Shown here in pieces: positions 44,921-53,217 of a stretch of DNA of 64,000 nucleotides. A model generated the notes under the pieces. That model saw only the letters and a list, made by a program, of their open reading frames with translations. It had not been told where the DNA came from and made no database searches. The DNA lies in contig JAEZFK010000063.1 in NCBI GenBank assembly GCA_023437715.1, positions 62,001-126,000 on the forward strand, written 5' to 3'. A program made the translations under genes and the position numbers. The stretch is from Bacillota bacterium (lineage in GTDB: Bacteria; Bacillota; Clostridia; Lachnospirales; Lachnospiraceae). Position 1 is the stretch's first letter. Each line of letters opens with the position of its first letter.

Positions 44921-44939
44921 TAAAGGAGGAATTGCTTTC

Positions 44940-45350
44940 ATGGCAGAAAATTATTTTACATCAACGGTAGAAGCGTTATTTAAGGGAATGGATGCTTTTG
45001 TGGCTACAAAAACTGTAGTGGGAGATGCGGTGAAGGTGGATGATACCATCATCCTGCCTTTGGTGGATGTGACCTGCGGCATGGCTGCCGGTTCCTTTGC
45101 GGAGGATGCAAAGCAGAAGGGCGCAGGCGGCATGCATGCGAAAATGAGCCCCAGCGCGATTTTAATCATTCAGGATGGAGTGACAAAGCTGGTAAACATC
45201 AAGCAGCAGGATGCCGTGACAAAGATCCTCGATATGGTTCCGGATTTCGTCAATAAATTTGCGGGAGGAACAAAAGAGGTTTCAAAGGAGGCCGTAAGGG
45301 TAGCGGAAGAGATGGCGGCGGCCCAGGAAAAGGAAAAAGCAGATGAATAA
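44940..45350 (+). CDS. gerW: Spore protein GerW/YtfJ
   Basis: A 136-residue GerW (YtfJ) protein, made in sporulating cells and needed for efficient germination in Bacillus. The sequence TSTVEALFKGMDAFV, the GDAVKVDDTIILPLVDVTCGMA strand pair and a glycine-rich segment (GAGGMHAKMSPSAILII) are typical. The C-terminal tail is Glu/Ala/Lys-rich. AAAGGAGGAATT precedes the ATG. Next to the DUF2953 gene, as in Bacillus. Confidence 0.9.
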   Translation: MAENYFTSTVEALFKGMDAFVATKTVVGDAVKVDDTIILPLVDVTCGMAAGSFAEDAKQKGAGGMHAKMSPSAILIIQDGVTKLVNIKQQDAVTKILDMVPDFVNKFAGGTKEVSKEAVRVAEEMAAAQEKEKADE

Positions 45351-45403
45351 AAAGGGATAAGCCGCATAGGATGTTATATAGTCTGAATGGATTGAGGGAT
45401 GAT

Positions 45404-45541
45404 ATGAGAAGAGTATGCGGGCTTATGCTATTCTGTTTCGGAGCAGGTATGGCGATCCTGCTTTTTATCCCGGCGACGATCGTTACGGTTTTATTTATCA
45501 TTGGCTGTCTGGTACTGGGATATAACCTGTTCTGCTATTAG
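45404..45541 (+). CDS. Small membrane protein, 45 residues
   Basis: An open frame with GAGGGATGAT upstream encoding MRRVCGLMLFCFGAGMAILL followed by a second hydrophobic stretch ending GYNLFCY. It forms two short membrane helices with a tight turn (IPATIV) and four cysteines. It follows gerW by 53 bases on the same strand. Small proteins of this kind are common in sporulation loci, but I do not recognise it. Supported by ribosome site and coherent hydrophobic pattern only. Confidence 0.6.
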   Translation: MRRVCGLMLFCFGAGMAILLFIPATIVTVLFIIGCLVLGYNLFCY

Positions 45542-45560
45542 CGGGATTTCTGTAAAAAAG

Positions 45561-45600
45561 GCAAAAAAATACTCCTGACTGCTGGCAGCCAGGAGTTTCT
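45561..45600. terminator. Terminator of rpmB
   Basis: ACTCCTG (45571-45577) pairs with CAGGAGT (45590-45596), with additional inner pairing. On the minus strand it is followed by a run of seven T, ending rpmB. It may also stop transcripts coming from gerW. Confidence 0.75.
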
Positions 45601-45605
45601 TTCGA

Positions 45606-45791
45606 TTAAGCTCTTTCCACTAATCCGGATCTTAAGCAGGAAGTACATACGTACATCTTCTTAGCGCCGCCGTCCACCTTAACCTTAACGGACTTCACAT
45701 TTGCTTTCCACATTTTGTTGGATCTTCTATGGGAATGGCTCACCGCGTTACCAAAGTGAGCAGCTTTTTCACAAATTGAGCATTTAGCCAT
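45606..45791 (-). CDS. rpmB: Ribosomal protein L28
   Basis: A 61-residue L28 of the zinc-binding type, with Cys4, Cys7, Cys49 and Cys52. NAVSHSHRRSNKMWKANVKSV is the conserved rRNA-binding part. AAGGAGGTGCAATC precedes the ATG. It is divergent from the Asp23 gene, as in many Bacillota. Confidence 0.97.
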   Translation of the reverse strand: MAKCSICEKAAHFGNAVSHSHRRSNKMWKANVKSVKVKVDGGAKKMYVCTSCLRSGLVERA

Positions 45792-45851
45792 GATTGCACC
45801 TCCTTAAAAGCTACTTGGATTTCGTATGGTTGAAAAATCCACAACAAATGT

Positions 45852-45880
45852 ATGATAACAGAAAACACAGCAATTTGCAA
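45852..45880 (-). promoter_or_regulatory. Promoter of rpmB
   Basis: On the minus strand, TTGCAA (45880-45875) and TATCAT (45857-45852) are 17 bases apart, about 60 bases upstream of the L28 start. Confidence 0.6.
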
Positions 45881-45959
45881 GTGAAAAATAAAAATTTGTT
45901 TCTTTTTTTGGAAAAATAATGTATAATCAAAAGAGACAGAAAGAACGGAGGTAAGGACT

Positions 45960-46316
45960 ATGAAGGGTTATATAAATAATAAACTGGGCGAAATCCAGGT
46001 AAGCCCTGATGTTATCGCCATGTACGCAGGAACGACTGCGGTAGAGTGCTTTGGTATTGTAGGCATGGCGGCTGTCAGCATGAAAGACGGTCTTGTTAAG
46101 CTTTTAAAACGGGAAGGCTTAACCCACGGGATCAATGTGAGCATCCAGGACAACCACATCACCATTGATTTTCATGTGATCGTAGCATACGGAATCAGCA
46201 TCTCTGCGGTAGCTGATAATCTGATTGAAAATGTAAAATACAAAGTAGAAGAATTCACCGGCATGACGGTAGATAAAATTAACATCTTTGTCGAAGGCGT
46301 AAGAGTGATTGATTAA
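45960..46316 (+). CDS. Asp23/Gls24 family protein (YloU-like)
   Basis: A 118-residue Asp23-family envelope-stress protein. The frame opens MKGYINNKLGEIQVSPDVIAMYAG and ends VDKINIFVEGVRVID, both usual for this family. CGGAGGTAAGG precedes the ATG and TATAAT (45922-45927) lies upstream. It is directly followed by the fatty-acid kinase gene, matching the yloU-yloV pair in Bacillus. Confidence 0.9.
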   Translation: MKGYINNKLGEIQVSPDVIAMYAGTTAVECFGIVGMAAVSMKDGLVKLLKREGLTHGINVSIQDNHITIDFHVIVAYGISISAVADNLIENVKYKVEEFTGMTVDKINIFVEGVRVID

Positions 46317-46330
46317 GGAGGAAACTACCT

Positions 46331-48016
46331 GTGGGTATGAAGTATATAGACGCGGAAATGCTGCAGAAAGCATTTCTGGCAGGCGCAAAGGGACTGGAAG
46401 CAAAAAAGGAATGGATCAATGAGCTGAATGTGTTCCCGGTGCCTGACGGCGATACCGGAACCAATATGACCATGACCATCATGTCAGCGGCGAAAGAAGT
46501 GGCTGCCATTGAACATCCGACCATGGAAACTTTAGCCAAAGCGATTTCTTCCGGTTCTTTAAGAGGGGCCAGAGGCAACTCGGGCGTTATTTTATCCCAG
46601 CTGTTCCGTGGGTTTACAAAGGAAATCGGAACTGTTGACCGGGTGACTGTCACCATATTGGCCAATTCCTTTGTAAGGGCCACGGAAACTGCCTACAAGG
46701 CGGTTATGAAGCCAAAGGAGGGAACGATCCTCACGGTAGCCAGAGGAATGGCTGAAAAGGCCGCAGAGCTGGTTACGGAAACAGAAGATATCATTGAGTT
46801 CAGCCAGAAGGTGATTGAACACGGCGACTACGTATTGAGCCAGACTCCTGAGATGCTCCCGGTGTTAAAGCAGGCCGGAGTGGTGGATTCCGGCGGCCAG
46901 GGCCTTATGCAGGTTATGAAAGGCGCTTTTGACGGCCTCATGGGCAAGGAAGTGGACCTTTCCGTCTTAGGTGAGAGCCGGCCAATGGCTGCCCCGGGAG
47001 CAGACACTTCAAAGCTTGAAGACTTTGATATTAAATTCGGCTATTGTACAGAATTTATCATTAATTTAGAGAAGCCCTATGACGATATGGAAGAGCATGA
47101 GTTCAAGGGCTATTTAGAATCCATCGGTGATTCCATTGTTGTGGTTTCTGACGATGACATGGTAAAGGTGCATGTCCATACCAATGATCCGGGCCTTGCC
47201 ATACAGAAGGCCCTTACCTATGGCTCCTTATCCCGCATGAAGATTGACAATATGCGTGAGGAGCATCACGAAAGGCTGATTAAGGATTCAGAAAAGATAG
47301 CGGCCCAGCAGAAAGCGGAAGAGGAAAAGGAAAAGGCAGCCGCCCCGGCGCCCAGAAAGGCTTACGGCTTTATTTCCGTATCCGCAGGGGAAGGGCTTGA
47401 TGAGATATTCCGGGGAATCGGCGCAGATTATTTGATCCAGGGCGGACAGACCATGAACCCCAGCACAGAGGACATGCTTAACGCCATTGAGCGGGTCAAT
47501 GCCGATACCATTTACATTCTGCCGAATAATAAAAACATTATTCTGGCAGCCCAGCAGGCCAAGAGCCTGGTGGAAGATAAAAAGGTTATTGTGATTCCGT
47601 CCAAAACCATACCCCAGGGCATCACCGCCATCATTAACTTTGCACCGGACTTATCTCCGGAGGATAATGAAAAGATCATGACCGAGGAGATGGGCCACGT
47701 AAAGACCGGGCAGGTCACCTATGCGGTGCGCAACACCACCATCGACGACATTGAGATCCGCCAGGGCGACATTATGGCTTTGGGCGATCATGGAATCCTG
47801 GCTGTGGGAAAAGAGATTGAAGCCACAGTATTGGAAGCCCTGACCTCCATGGTGGAGGAAGAGTCTGAGCTTGTGACCATTTATTATGGAAATGAGGTCG
47901 CCAGGGGAGACGCAGAAAAGCTGAAAGAAAAAGCGGAAGAGCTGTTTTCCGGCTGCGAGATAGAGCTTCATGCAGGCGGACAGCCGATCTACTATTATCT
48001 CATATCTGTAGAATAA
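46331..48016 (+). CDS. fakA: Fatty acid kinase subunit FakA (YloV)
   Basis: A 561-residue DAK2-domain kinase that, with FakB proteins, phosphorylates exogenous fatty acids for PlsX/PlsY. The N-terminal kinase domain has NVFPVPDGDTGTNMTMT and GARGNSGVILSQLFRG. The middle domain contains KVHVHTNDPGLAIQKAL, and the C-terminal DegV-like part begins YGFISVSAGEGLDEIF. GTG 46331 is the preferred start since AAGGAGG is nine bases upstream; ATG 46337 is too far. It is separate here from plsX at 16107, although functionally linked. Confidence 0.93.
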   Translation: MGMKYIDAEMLQKAFLAGAKGLEAKKEWINELNVFPVPDGDTGTNMTMTIMSAAKEVAAIEHPTMETLAKAISSGSLRGARGNSGVILSQLFRGFTKEIGTVDRVTVTILANSFVRATETAYKAVMKPKEGTILTVARGMAEKAAELVTETEDIIEFSQKVIEHGDYVLSQTPEMLPVLKQAGVVDSGGQGLMQVMKGAFDGLMGKEVDLSVLGESRPMAAPGADTSKLEDFDIKFGYCTEFIINLEKPYDDMEEHEFKGYLESIGDSIVVVSDDDMVKVHVHTNDPGLAIQKALTYGSLSRMKIDNMREEHHERLIKDSEKIAAQQKAEEEKEKAAAPAPRKAYGFISVSAGEGLDEIFRGIGADYLIQGGQTMNPSTEDMLNAIERVNADTIYILPNNKNIILAAQQAKSLVEDKKVIVIPSKTIPQGITAIINFAPDLSPEDNEKIMTEEMGHVKTGQVTYAVRNTTIDDIEIRQGDIMALGDHGILAVGKEIEATVLEALTSMVEEESELVTIYYGNEVARGDAEKLKEKAEELFSGCEIELHAGGQPIYYYLISVE

Positions 48017-48031
48017 AAAAGAATGTATCAT

Positions 48032-48066
48032 ACCGGGCAGACGAGGTCCCGTCTGTCCGGTTTTGC
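48032..48066 (+). terminator. Terminator after fakA
   Basis: ACCGGGCAGACG (48032-48043) pairs with CGTCTGTCCGGT (48050-48061), with one G-U pair, followed by TTTT. Confidence 0.82.
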
Positions 48067-48089
48067 TATAAATTCAGCCATGCAGAAAC

Positions 48090-48140
48090 ATTTGGCGGCC
48101 CATATACAGGCCTTTTAGAAACAGGTTCTATCCGCCAAAT
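48090..48140 (+). other. Structured leader element before recG
   Basis: ATTTGGCGG (48090-48098) pairs perfectly with CCGCCAAAT (48132-48140). A second hairpin, TAGAA (48116-48120) with TTCTA (48126-48130), is nested inside, and GGCC also repeats at 48097-48100 and 48109-48112. There is no T run. It ends 20 bases before the recG ribosome site, so it could be an operator or an mRNA leader structure. Confidence 0.5.
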
Positions 48141-48172
48141 TATGAATGCAATGGCCTGCAGGAGGTAAAATC

Positions 48173-50224
48173 ATGAATCATGAATCCGTTGATTCTCTGA
48201 AAGGAATCGGGGAAAAAACCGGAAAACTATTCCAAAAGCTTGGAATCCAGACCATAGACGACCTTCTGGAATACTATCCCAGGGCATATGATACCTATGA
48301 GGAGCCGTTGCCTCTTGGAGAACTGAAGCCGGACCAGGTCATGACCGTGGCAGGGATGCTTTATAAAACTCCTGATGTCAAGCGCTACAGCCACATCCAG
48401 GTCATAACCACCGTCCTGAAGGATGCCACCGGAAGCTTAACCCTTACCTGGTACAACATGCCTTATCTTCACTCCACCTTAAAGGCCGGTATGAAAGCCG
48501 TTTTCCGCGGGCGTGTGGTAAAAAAAAGCGGCCGCCTCACCATGGAACAGCCTGAGGTATTCACCCCGGAAGCCTATGAGCAGGTGGTCCATTCCATGCA
48601 GCCCATTTACGGACAGACAAAGGGCCTCAGCAACAAGACCATTGTCCGGGCTGAAAAACAGGCTTTAACCATGCGGAAAATGGTGCGGGATTATATGCCG
48701 GCGGATTTGAGAAAAAAGCATGAGCTGGCCGAATATAATTTTGCCATCGAGCATATCCATTTTCCTGCAGACAGAAGCGAGCTTTTATTTGCGAGGAAAA
48801 GGCTGGTATTTGACGAGTTTTTTCTCTTTCTCATGGCAGTCCGGCGGCTAAAGGAACGGAGAGAGGATAAAAAAAGCGTCTATTCCATGGTTCTTTCTCC
48901 AGAGGTGGAAGCCTTAAAGGAAAGTCTTCCCTATTCTCTGACAAACGCCCAGGAAAAGGTTTTAAAAGAGGTATACGTGGATTTGACCGAGGGAAGGGTG
49001 ATGAACCGGCTGATTCAGGGAGACGTTGGCTCCGGTAAGACCATCATTGCCATTCTGGCCTTGCTGCAAACAGCTTATAACGGCCATCAGGGCGCTTTGA
49101 TGGTTCCCACCGAGGTATTGGCAAAGCAGCATTTTGAATCCATGACAGAGCTGTTTTCGAAACACGGCATTGACAAAACGCCTATCCTTGTCACGGGGTC
49201 CATGACAGTCAGGGAAAAGCGGCTGGCCTATGAAAAGATCGCCTCCCATGAGGCGGATATCATTGTAGGAACTCACGCCCTGATTCAGGAGAAAGTGGTC
49301 TATGACGATCTGGCTCTGGTCATTACCGATGAACAGCACCGGTTTGGGGTGAGCCAGAGGGAGATGCTGGGAAAGAAAGGGGAGGAGCCACATGTCATGG
49401 TAATGAGCGCCACGCCCATTCCCCGGACTCTGGCAATTATCATTTACGGGGATCTGGATATTTCCGTGATTGATGAGCTGCCTGCCAACCGTCTGCCCAT
49501 AAAAAACTGTGTTGTGGATACAGGATACAGAAAAAAAGCCTATGATTTTATCCGGAAAGAAGTAAATGACGGCCGCCAGGCCTATGTGATATGCCCTATG
49601 GTGGAGGCCAGCGAGATGATCGAGGCGGAAAACGTCATAGATTACACGAAGGTCCTGAAGGAATCCCTGCCGGGAATTTCCGTGGAATATCTTCATGGTA
49701 AAATGAAGGCCAAGGAAAAAAACGGGATTATGGAGCGTTTCGCTTCCGGTGAGATCCAGGTCCTGGTTTCCACAACAGTTATTGAGGTGGGAGTGAATGT
49801 TCCCAATGCAACGGTCATGATGATAGAGAATGCGGAACGGTTCGGCCTGGCCCAGCTCCATCAGCTCAGGGGCCGTGTGGGGCGGGGAAAACACCAGTCC
49901 TACTGCATCATGGTCAATGGATCCGATCAGGACGGAACCATGGAACGCCTGGATATCTTAAATAAATCCAATGACGGTTTTTTTATCGCCTCCGAGGATT
50001 TAAAGCTCAGGGGTCCCGGAGATATCTTCGGAATCCGGCAGAGCGGGGACCTGGAGTTCAAGCTGGGAGATATTTTTACAGATGCAAATATTTTAAAAAC
50101 AGTTTCAGATGAAGTGAACCATTTATTCCGACAGGATCCGGAGCTGGAAAAAGAAGAGCACTCGGAGCTTCGGAAGAAGCTTCAGGAATATCTGGAAAAA
50201 AGTTATGATAAACTGAATCTGTAA
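48173..50224 (+). CDS. recG: ATP-dependent DNA helicase RecG
   Basis: A 683-residue RecG that reverses stalled replication forks and processes Holliday junctions. The N-terminal wedge (OB) domain holds VMTVAGMLYKTPDVKRYSH. The helicase part has Walker A GDVGSGKT, the DEQHR box in ITDEQHRFGV, SATPIPRTLA and the C-terminal GRVGRGKHQSYCIM. ATG 48173 follows AGGAGG at an eight-base spacing. Full family length. Confidence 0.96.
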   Translation: MNHESVDSLKGIGEKTGKLFQKLGIQTIDDLLEYYPRAYDTYEEPLPLGELKPDQVMTVAGMLYKTPDVKRYSHIQVITTVLKDATGSLTLTWYNMPYLHSTLKAGMKAVFRGRVVKKSGRLTMEQPEVFTPEAYEQVVHSMQPIYGQTKGLSNKTIVRAEKQALTMRKMVRDYMPADLRKKHELAEYNFAIEHIHFPADRSELLFARKRLVFDEFFLFLMAVRRLKERREDKKSVYSMVLSPEVEALKESLPYSLTNAQEKVLKEVYVDLTEGRVMNRLIQGDVGSGKTIIAILALLQTAYNGHQGALMVPTEVLAKQHFESMTELFSKHGIDKTPILVTGSMTVREKRLAYEKIASHEADIIVGTHALIQEKVVYDDLALVITDEQHRFGVSQREMLGKKGEEPHVMVMSATPIPRTLAIIIYGDLDISVIDELPANRLPIKNCVVDTGYRKKAYDFIRKEVNDGRQAYVICPMVEASEMIEAENVIDYTKVLKESLPGISVEYLHGKMKAKEKNGIMERFASGEIQVLVSTTVIEVGVNVPNATVMMIENAERFGLAQLHQLRGRVGRGKHQSYCIMVNGSDQDGTMERLDILNKSNDGFFIASEDLKLRGPGDIFGIRQSGDLEFKLGDIFTDANILKTVSDEVNHLFRQDPELEKEEHSELRKKLQEYLEKSYDKLNL

Positions 50225-50255
50225 AAAGGTTGATATGATTGAAGAAAGGAATACT

Positions 50256-50930
50256 ATGAGCAGAGAAGCTTTGAAATCAGATGCAAAATACGCGATGAAA
50301 GAGGCTGTGGTAAACCCTTACATCGTTTCCCTGATTGTCTGGATCATTTCCCTGATATTTTTTGCCATACAGTATTTTCTCGATTTATGGGGAGAGCTGG
50401 GAGAATTTGCAAATTTTGATCAAATGATACCCTTTGTAATCAGCTACGCCGTTTATTTGATTATTTACTTTCTTATAAACACCTGGATCCAGTTCGGATT
50501 TTATTCCTACTGCTTAAAGGTGACCAACCGGGACCGCACCATGTCCTATGGGGATTTATTTTCCGCCGCCGGGTATTTTTTTAAGGCCATTGCCCTGATG
50601 TTTATGATCTCCCTGCTGGTATTATTATGGACGCTTCTTTTTATCATACCGGGAATCATCGCGGCTTACCGCTATTCCCAGGCCATGTTTGTCATGGTGG
50701 AAAACCCTGATAAGGGCGTGATGCAGTGCATCCGGGAAAGCAAGGAAATGATGAAAGGGCATAAATGGGAATTTTTTGTGCTGGAGCTGTCTTTCATTCT
50801 ATGGCAGCTTTTATCCGCAGTCACCTGCGGCCTGGCGCTCATTTACGTAGCACCCTATATGACGGTGACAATGGCAGGTTATTACAATAAGATAAAGCCT
50901 AAGCCAACAGCATATGAAGTATACGAATAA
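50256..50930 (+). CDS. DUF975-family membrane protein
   Basis: A 224-residue membrane protein with about five helices. The N-terminal MSREALKSDAKYAMKEA motif, resembling LKxxAKxxL of DUF975, precedes the first helix. The conserved WTLLFIIPGIIAAYRYSQAMFVMVENPDKGVMQCIRESKEMMKGHKW part (split here by helices) fits this family. Function is unknown; relatives are often found near stress or envelope genes. ATG 50256 is preferred because AAAGGA is six bases upstream; ATG 50235 is an alternative. Confidence 0.8.
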   Translation: MSREALKSDAKYAMKEAVVNPYIVSLIVWIISLIFFAIQYFLDLWGELGEFANFDQMIPFVISYAVYLIIYFLINTWIQFGFYSYCLKVTNRDRTMSYGDLFSAAGYFFKAIALMFMISLLVLLWTLLFIIPGIIAAYRYSQAMFVMVENPDKGVMQCIRESKEMMKGHKWEFFVLELSFILWQLLSAVTCGLALIYVAPYMTVTMAGYYNKIKPKPTAYEVYE

Positions 50931-50947
50931 ACGGAGGAATGCAAAAG

Positions 50948-51559
50948 ATGAATTGTGTGCTAATAGGGATTGCCGGAGGAACCGGTTCGGGAAAGTCCAC
51001 CTTTACCAACCGGCTGAAAGATGCGTTTCGTAACAATATTGCAGTACTCTATCATGATAATTATTATAAAAGGCAGGATGGAATCCCTTTTGAAGAGCGG
51101 AAAAAGATGAACTATGACCACCCGGAAGCTTTTGAAACAGAGCTTTTGCTGGAACAGCTTCAAATGCTCAAGAATGGGCAGAATATTGAATGTCCGGTAT
51201 ATGATTATTCCCAGCATAACCGCTCGGATAAGGTGGTCATGGTGGAGCCTAAAAAGGTGATTCTGGTGGAAGGAATCCTGGTATTTGCCGATGAACGGCT
51301 GAGGAAGATGTTTGACATTAAGATCTTTGTGGAAGCGGATGCAGATGAGAGAATTCTCCGCCGGGTCATCCGGGATGTGAAAGAAAGAGGAAGAGATATT
51401 GAAGGAGTTGTGGAGCAGTATCTCACCACGGTAAAGCCCATGCACTATTTATATGTGGAGCCTACAAAGCCATTGGCAGACGTTATCATTAACAGCGGCA
51501 TGAACGAGGTGGCTTTCCTGCTCGTAAAAACCAACGTGGAAAAGATATTGGAGAGCTGA
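50948..51559 (+). CDS. udk: Uridine kinase
   Basis: A 203-residue uridine/cytidine kinase of the P-loop phosphoribulokinase/uridine kinase fold. The P-loop is GGTGSGKS (residues 10-17, Lys16). The nucleoside-binding part YHDNYYKRQDGIPFEERKKM follows, then YDHPEAFE and CPVYDYSQHNR. It salvages pyrimidine nucleosides to UMP and CMP. ATG 50948 is chosen because CGGAGGA is nine bases upstream; ATG 50939 would overlap that site. Confidence 0.92.
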   Translation: MNCVLIGIAGGTGSGKSTFTNRLKDAFRNNIAVLYHDNYYKRQDGIPFEERKKMNYDHPEAFETELLLEQLQMLKNGQNIECPVYDYSQHNRSDKVVMVEPKKVILVEGILVFADERLRKMFDIKIFVEADADERILRRVIRDVKERGRDIEGVVEQYLTTVKPMHYLYVEPTKPLADVIINSGMNEVAFLLVKTNVEKILES

Positions 51560-51625
51560 CCTAAGAACGATTCTCAGCCTTAAAACTTTTTGCTAAAAAA
51601 TGACATTTTACGAAAAACCTTCTAG

Positions 51626-51653
51626 TGTATTTCATTCTATTCCAGACATAATA
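51626..51653 (+). promoter_or_regulatory. Forespore-type promoter of SASP gene
   Basis: CATAATA at 51647-51653 fits the sigma-G/F -10 consensus CATnnTA, and TGTATT at 51626-51631 is a fair -35 at 15 bases. The gene downstream is a spore protein, which supports this reading. Confidence 0.55.
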
Positions 51654-51728
51654 GGAGTGTAGCATAAAACACACCATGAATTATTAAAAACAAAACATGG
51701 TGAATAGATGAAAAGGAGGCATATCACT

Positions 51729-51932
51729 ATGTCAGGAAAATCTAACACTACAAATGTACCAGAAGCAAAGGAAGCAATGGATCGTTTCAAAATGGAAGTA
51801 GCCAATGAGCTCGGCGTTCCGTTAACAAATGGTTATAACGGTAACTTAACTTCCGCACAGAATGGTTCCGTAGGTGGCTATATGGTTAAGAAGATGATCG
51901 AAGCCCAGGAAAGACAGATGGCAGGTAAATAA
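51729..51932 (+). CDS. Alpha/beta small acid-soluble spore protein
   Basis: A 67-residue SASP that coats and protects DNA in dormant spores. It contains the germination-protease site in FKMEVANELG, followed by GVPLTNGYNGNLTSAQNG, and the second DNA-binding helix GGYMVKKMIEAQERQ. AAAAGGAGGCATATCACT precedes the ATG. Its presence shows the organism forms spores. It is monocistronic, ended by the hairpin at 51989. Confidence 0.95.
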   Translation: MSGKSNTTNVPEAKEAMDRFKMEVANELGVPLTNGYNGNLTSAQNGSVGGYMVKKMIEAQERQMAGK

Positions 51933-51985
51933 TCTGTATGACTAGGAAAAACAGATGCTAAGTAAAGAATCTGTATAGCTAGGAA
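51926..51985 (+). repeat. Direct repeat after SASP gene
   Basis: Two 23-base copies (51926-51948 and 51963-51985) match at 20 positions and share AATCTGTAT and CTAGGAA. The first copy overlaps the SASP stop codon. It looks like a small tandem duplication in the 3' untranslated region. Confidence 0.7.
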
Positions 51986-51988
51986 GAG

Positions 51989-52050
51989 AGGAGCTATAGT
52001 TTCGTAACTGATTATCAGTTATGGGGCTATGGCTCCTTTTCTTTTTTTCC
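51989..52050 (+). terminator. Two-part terminator after SASP gene
   Basis: AGGAGCTATAG (51989-51999) pairs with CTATGGCTCCT (52027-52037), with one wobble pair. Nested inside is TAACTGAT/ATCAGTTA (52005-52021). A T-rich run (TTTTCTTTTTTT) follows. Confidence 0.88.
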
Positions 52051-52115
52051 ATATCCCATTGTATATCTCTCCATTTCATATTATAATGGCTTAGAAAAGC
52101 GAAGAGAGGTTGTAT

Positions 52116-52670
52116 ATGAGAGTAATTGCAGGAAAGGCCAGAAGGCTTTCTTTAAAGACAATCGAAGGGCAGGATACGCGGCCCACGACTGATAGAATCA
52201 AGGAAACACTTTTTAATATGATAAACGGCAGCCTTTTTGACTGCTGTTTTCTGGATCTGTTTTCCGGCAGCGGAGCCATTGGAATCGAGGCTTTAAGCCG
52301 CGGCGCAAGGCTTGCGGTCTTAATTGAGCAAAACTCAAAAGCTGCGGAATGTATCCGGGAAAACTTAAAAACCACCCGGCTGGAAGAGGAGGCTGTGGTC
52401 ATGAACTGTGATGTCATGACAGGACTTTCCAGGCTGGAAGGAAAGAGCTATGTATTTGATTTTGTATTCATGGACCCGCCCTACAATCATTTGTGGGAAA
52501 AGCAGGTTCTCCAGTATTTCGGACAATCTTCATTGATTGATGAGGGGACAACCATTATCATCGAGGCCTCTCTGGAAACAGATTTTGATTATCTGGATTC
52601 CCTGGGGTATGAGATGATAAAGGAGAAAATTTACAAAACCAATAAGCATGTTTTTGTAAAGAAGAAATGA
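52116..52670 (+). CDS. rsmD: 16S rRNA guanine-N2 methyltransferase RsmD
   Basis: A 184-residue SAM-dependent methyltransferase that modifies G966 of 16S rRNA. The start MRVIAGKARRLSLKTIEGQDTRPTTDRIKE is diagnostic, followed by the SAM-binding LDLFSGSGAIGIEALSRGA and the catalytic DPPY in FVFMDPPYNH. ATG 52116 follows AGAGAGG. It precedes coaD as ylbH precedes ylbI in Bacillus. Confidence 0.94.
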   Translation: MRVIAGKARRLSLKTIEGQDTRPTTDRIKETLFNMINGSLFDCCFLDLFSGSGAIGIEALSRGARLAVLIEQNSKAAECIRENLKTTRLEEEAVVMNCDVMTGLSRLEGKSYVFDFVFMDPPYNHLWEKQVLQYFGQSSLIDEGTTIIIEASLETDFDYLDSLGYEMIKEKIYKTNKHVFVKKK

Positions 52671-52714
52671 CTTACGGACATGAATAAAGGACAGAAAGAG
52701 AAGGAAGAAGCAGT

Positions 52715-53203
52715 ATGAAAAAAGCAGTATATCCGGGAAGCTTTGATCCGGTGACCTTTGGCCATGTGGATATCATCGAGCGTTCCGCAAGAATGTCGGA
52801 TTATTTAATCATCGGTGTTTTGAATAATATTTCAAAAACTCCGTTGTTTTCTGTAGAAGAACGTGTTAATATGTTAAAGAGCCTTACCAAAGATATCCCT
52901 AATGTGGAGGTGAGATCATTTGGCGGACTTCTGATTGATTTTGTACGGGAGAACCAGGCGGATGCGGTCATCCGCGGGCTCCGGGCTGTGACAGATTTTG
53001 AATATGAATTGCAGATAGCCCAGACCAACCGGGTCATAGCTCCCGAGGTAGACACTGTATTTTTAACGACGAATTTAAAGTATTCCTATTTAAGTTCCAG
53101 TATTGTGAAAGAAATTGCCGCCTATGGCGGAGACATAAGCGCATTTGTGCCGGCTGAAATCGCCGGGCTCGTAATAAAAAAGATGGAAGATAGAATGAGG
53201 TAA
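52715..53203 (+). CDS. coaD: Phosphopantetheine adenylyltransferase
   Basis: A 162-residue nucleotidyltransferase that makes dephospho-CoA from 4'-phosphopantetheine and ATP. The TxGH-like motif appears as GSFDPVTFGH (residues 8-17), with IRGLRAVTDFEYELQIAQTNR and YSYLSSSIVKEIA further on. Length and motifs are normal. It completes the rsmD-coaD pair. Confidence 0.96.
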   Translation: MKKAVYPGSFDPVTFGHVDIIERSARMSDYLIIGVLNNISKTPLFSVEERVNMLKSLTKDIPNVEVRSFGGLLIDFVRENQADAVIRGLRAVTDFEYELQIAQTNRVIAPEVDTVFLTTNLKYSYLSSSIVKEIAAYGGDISAFVPAEIAGLVIKKMEDRMR

Positions 53204-53217
53204 GGAGTGTTCACATA

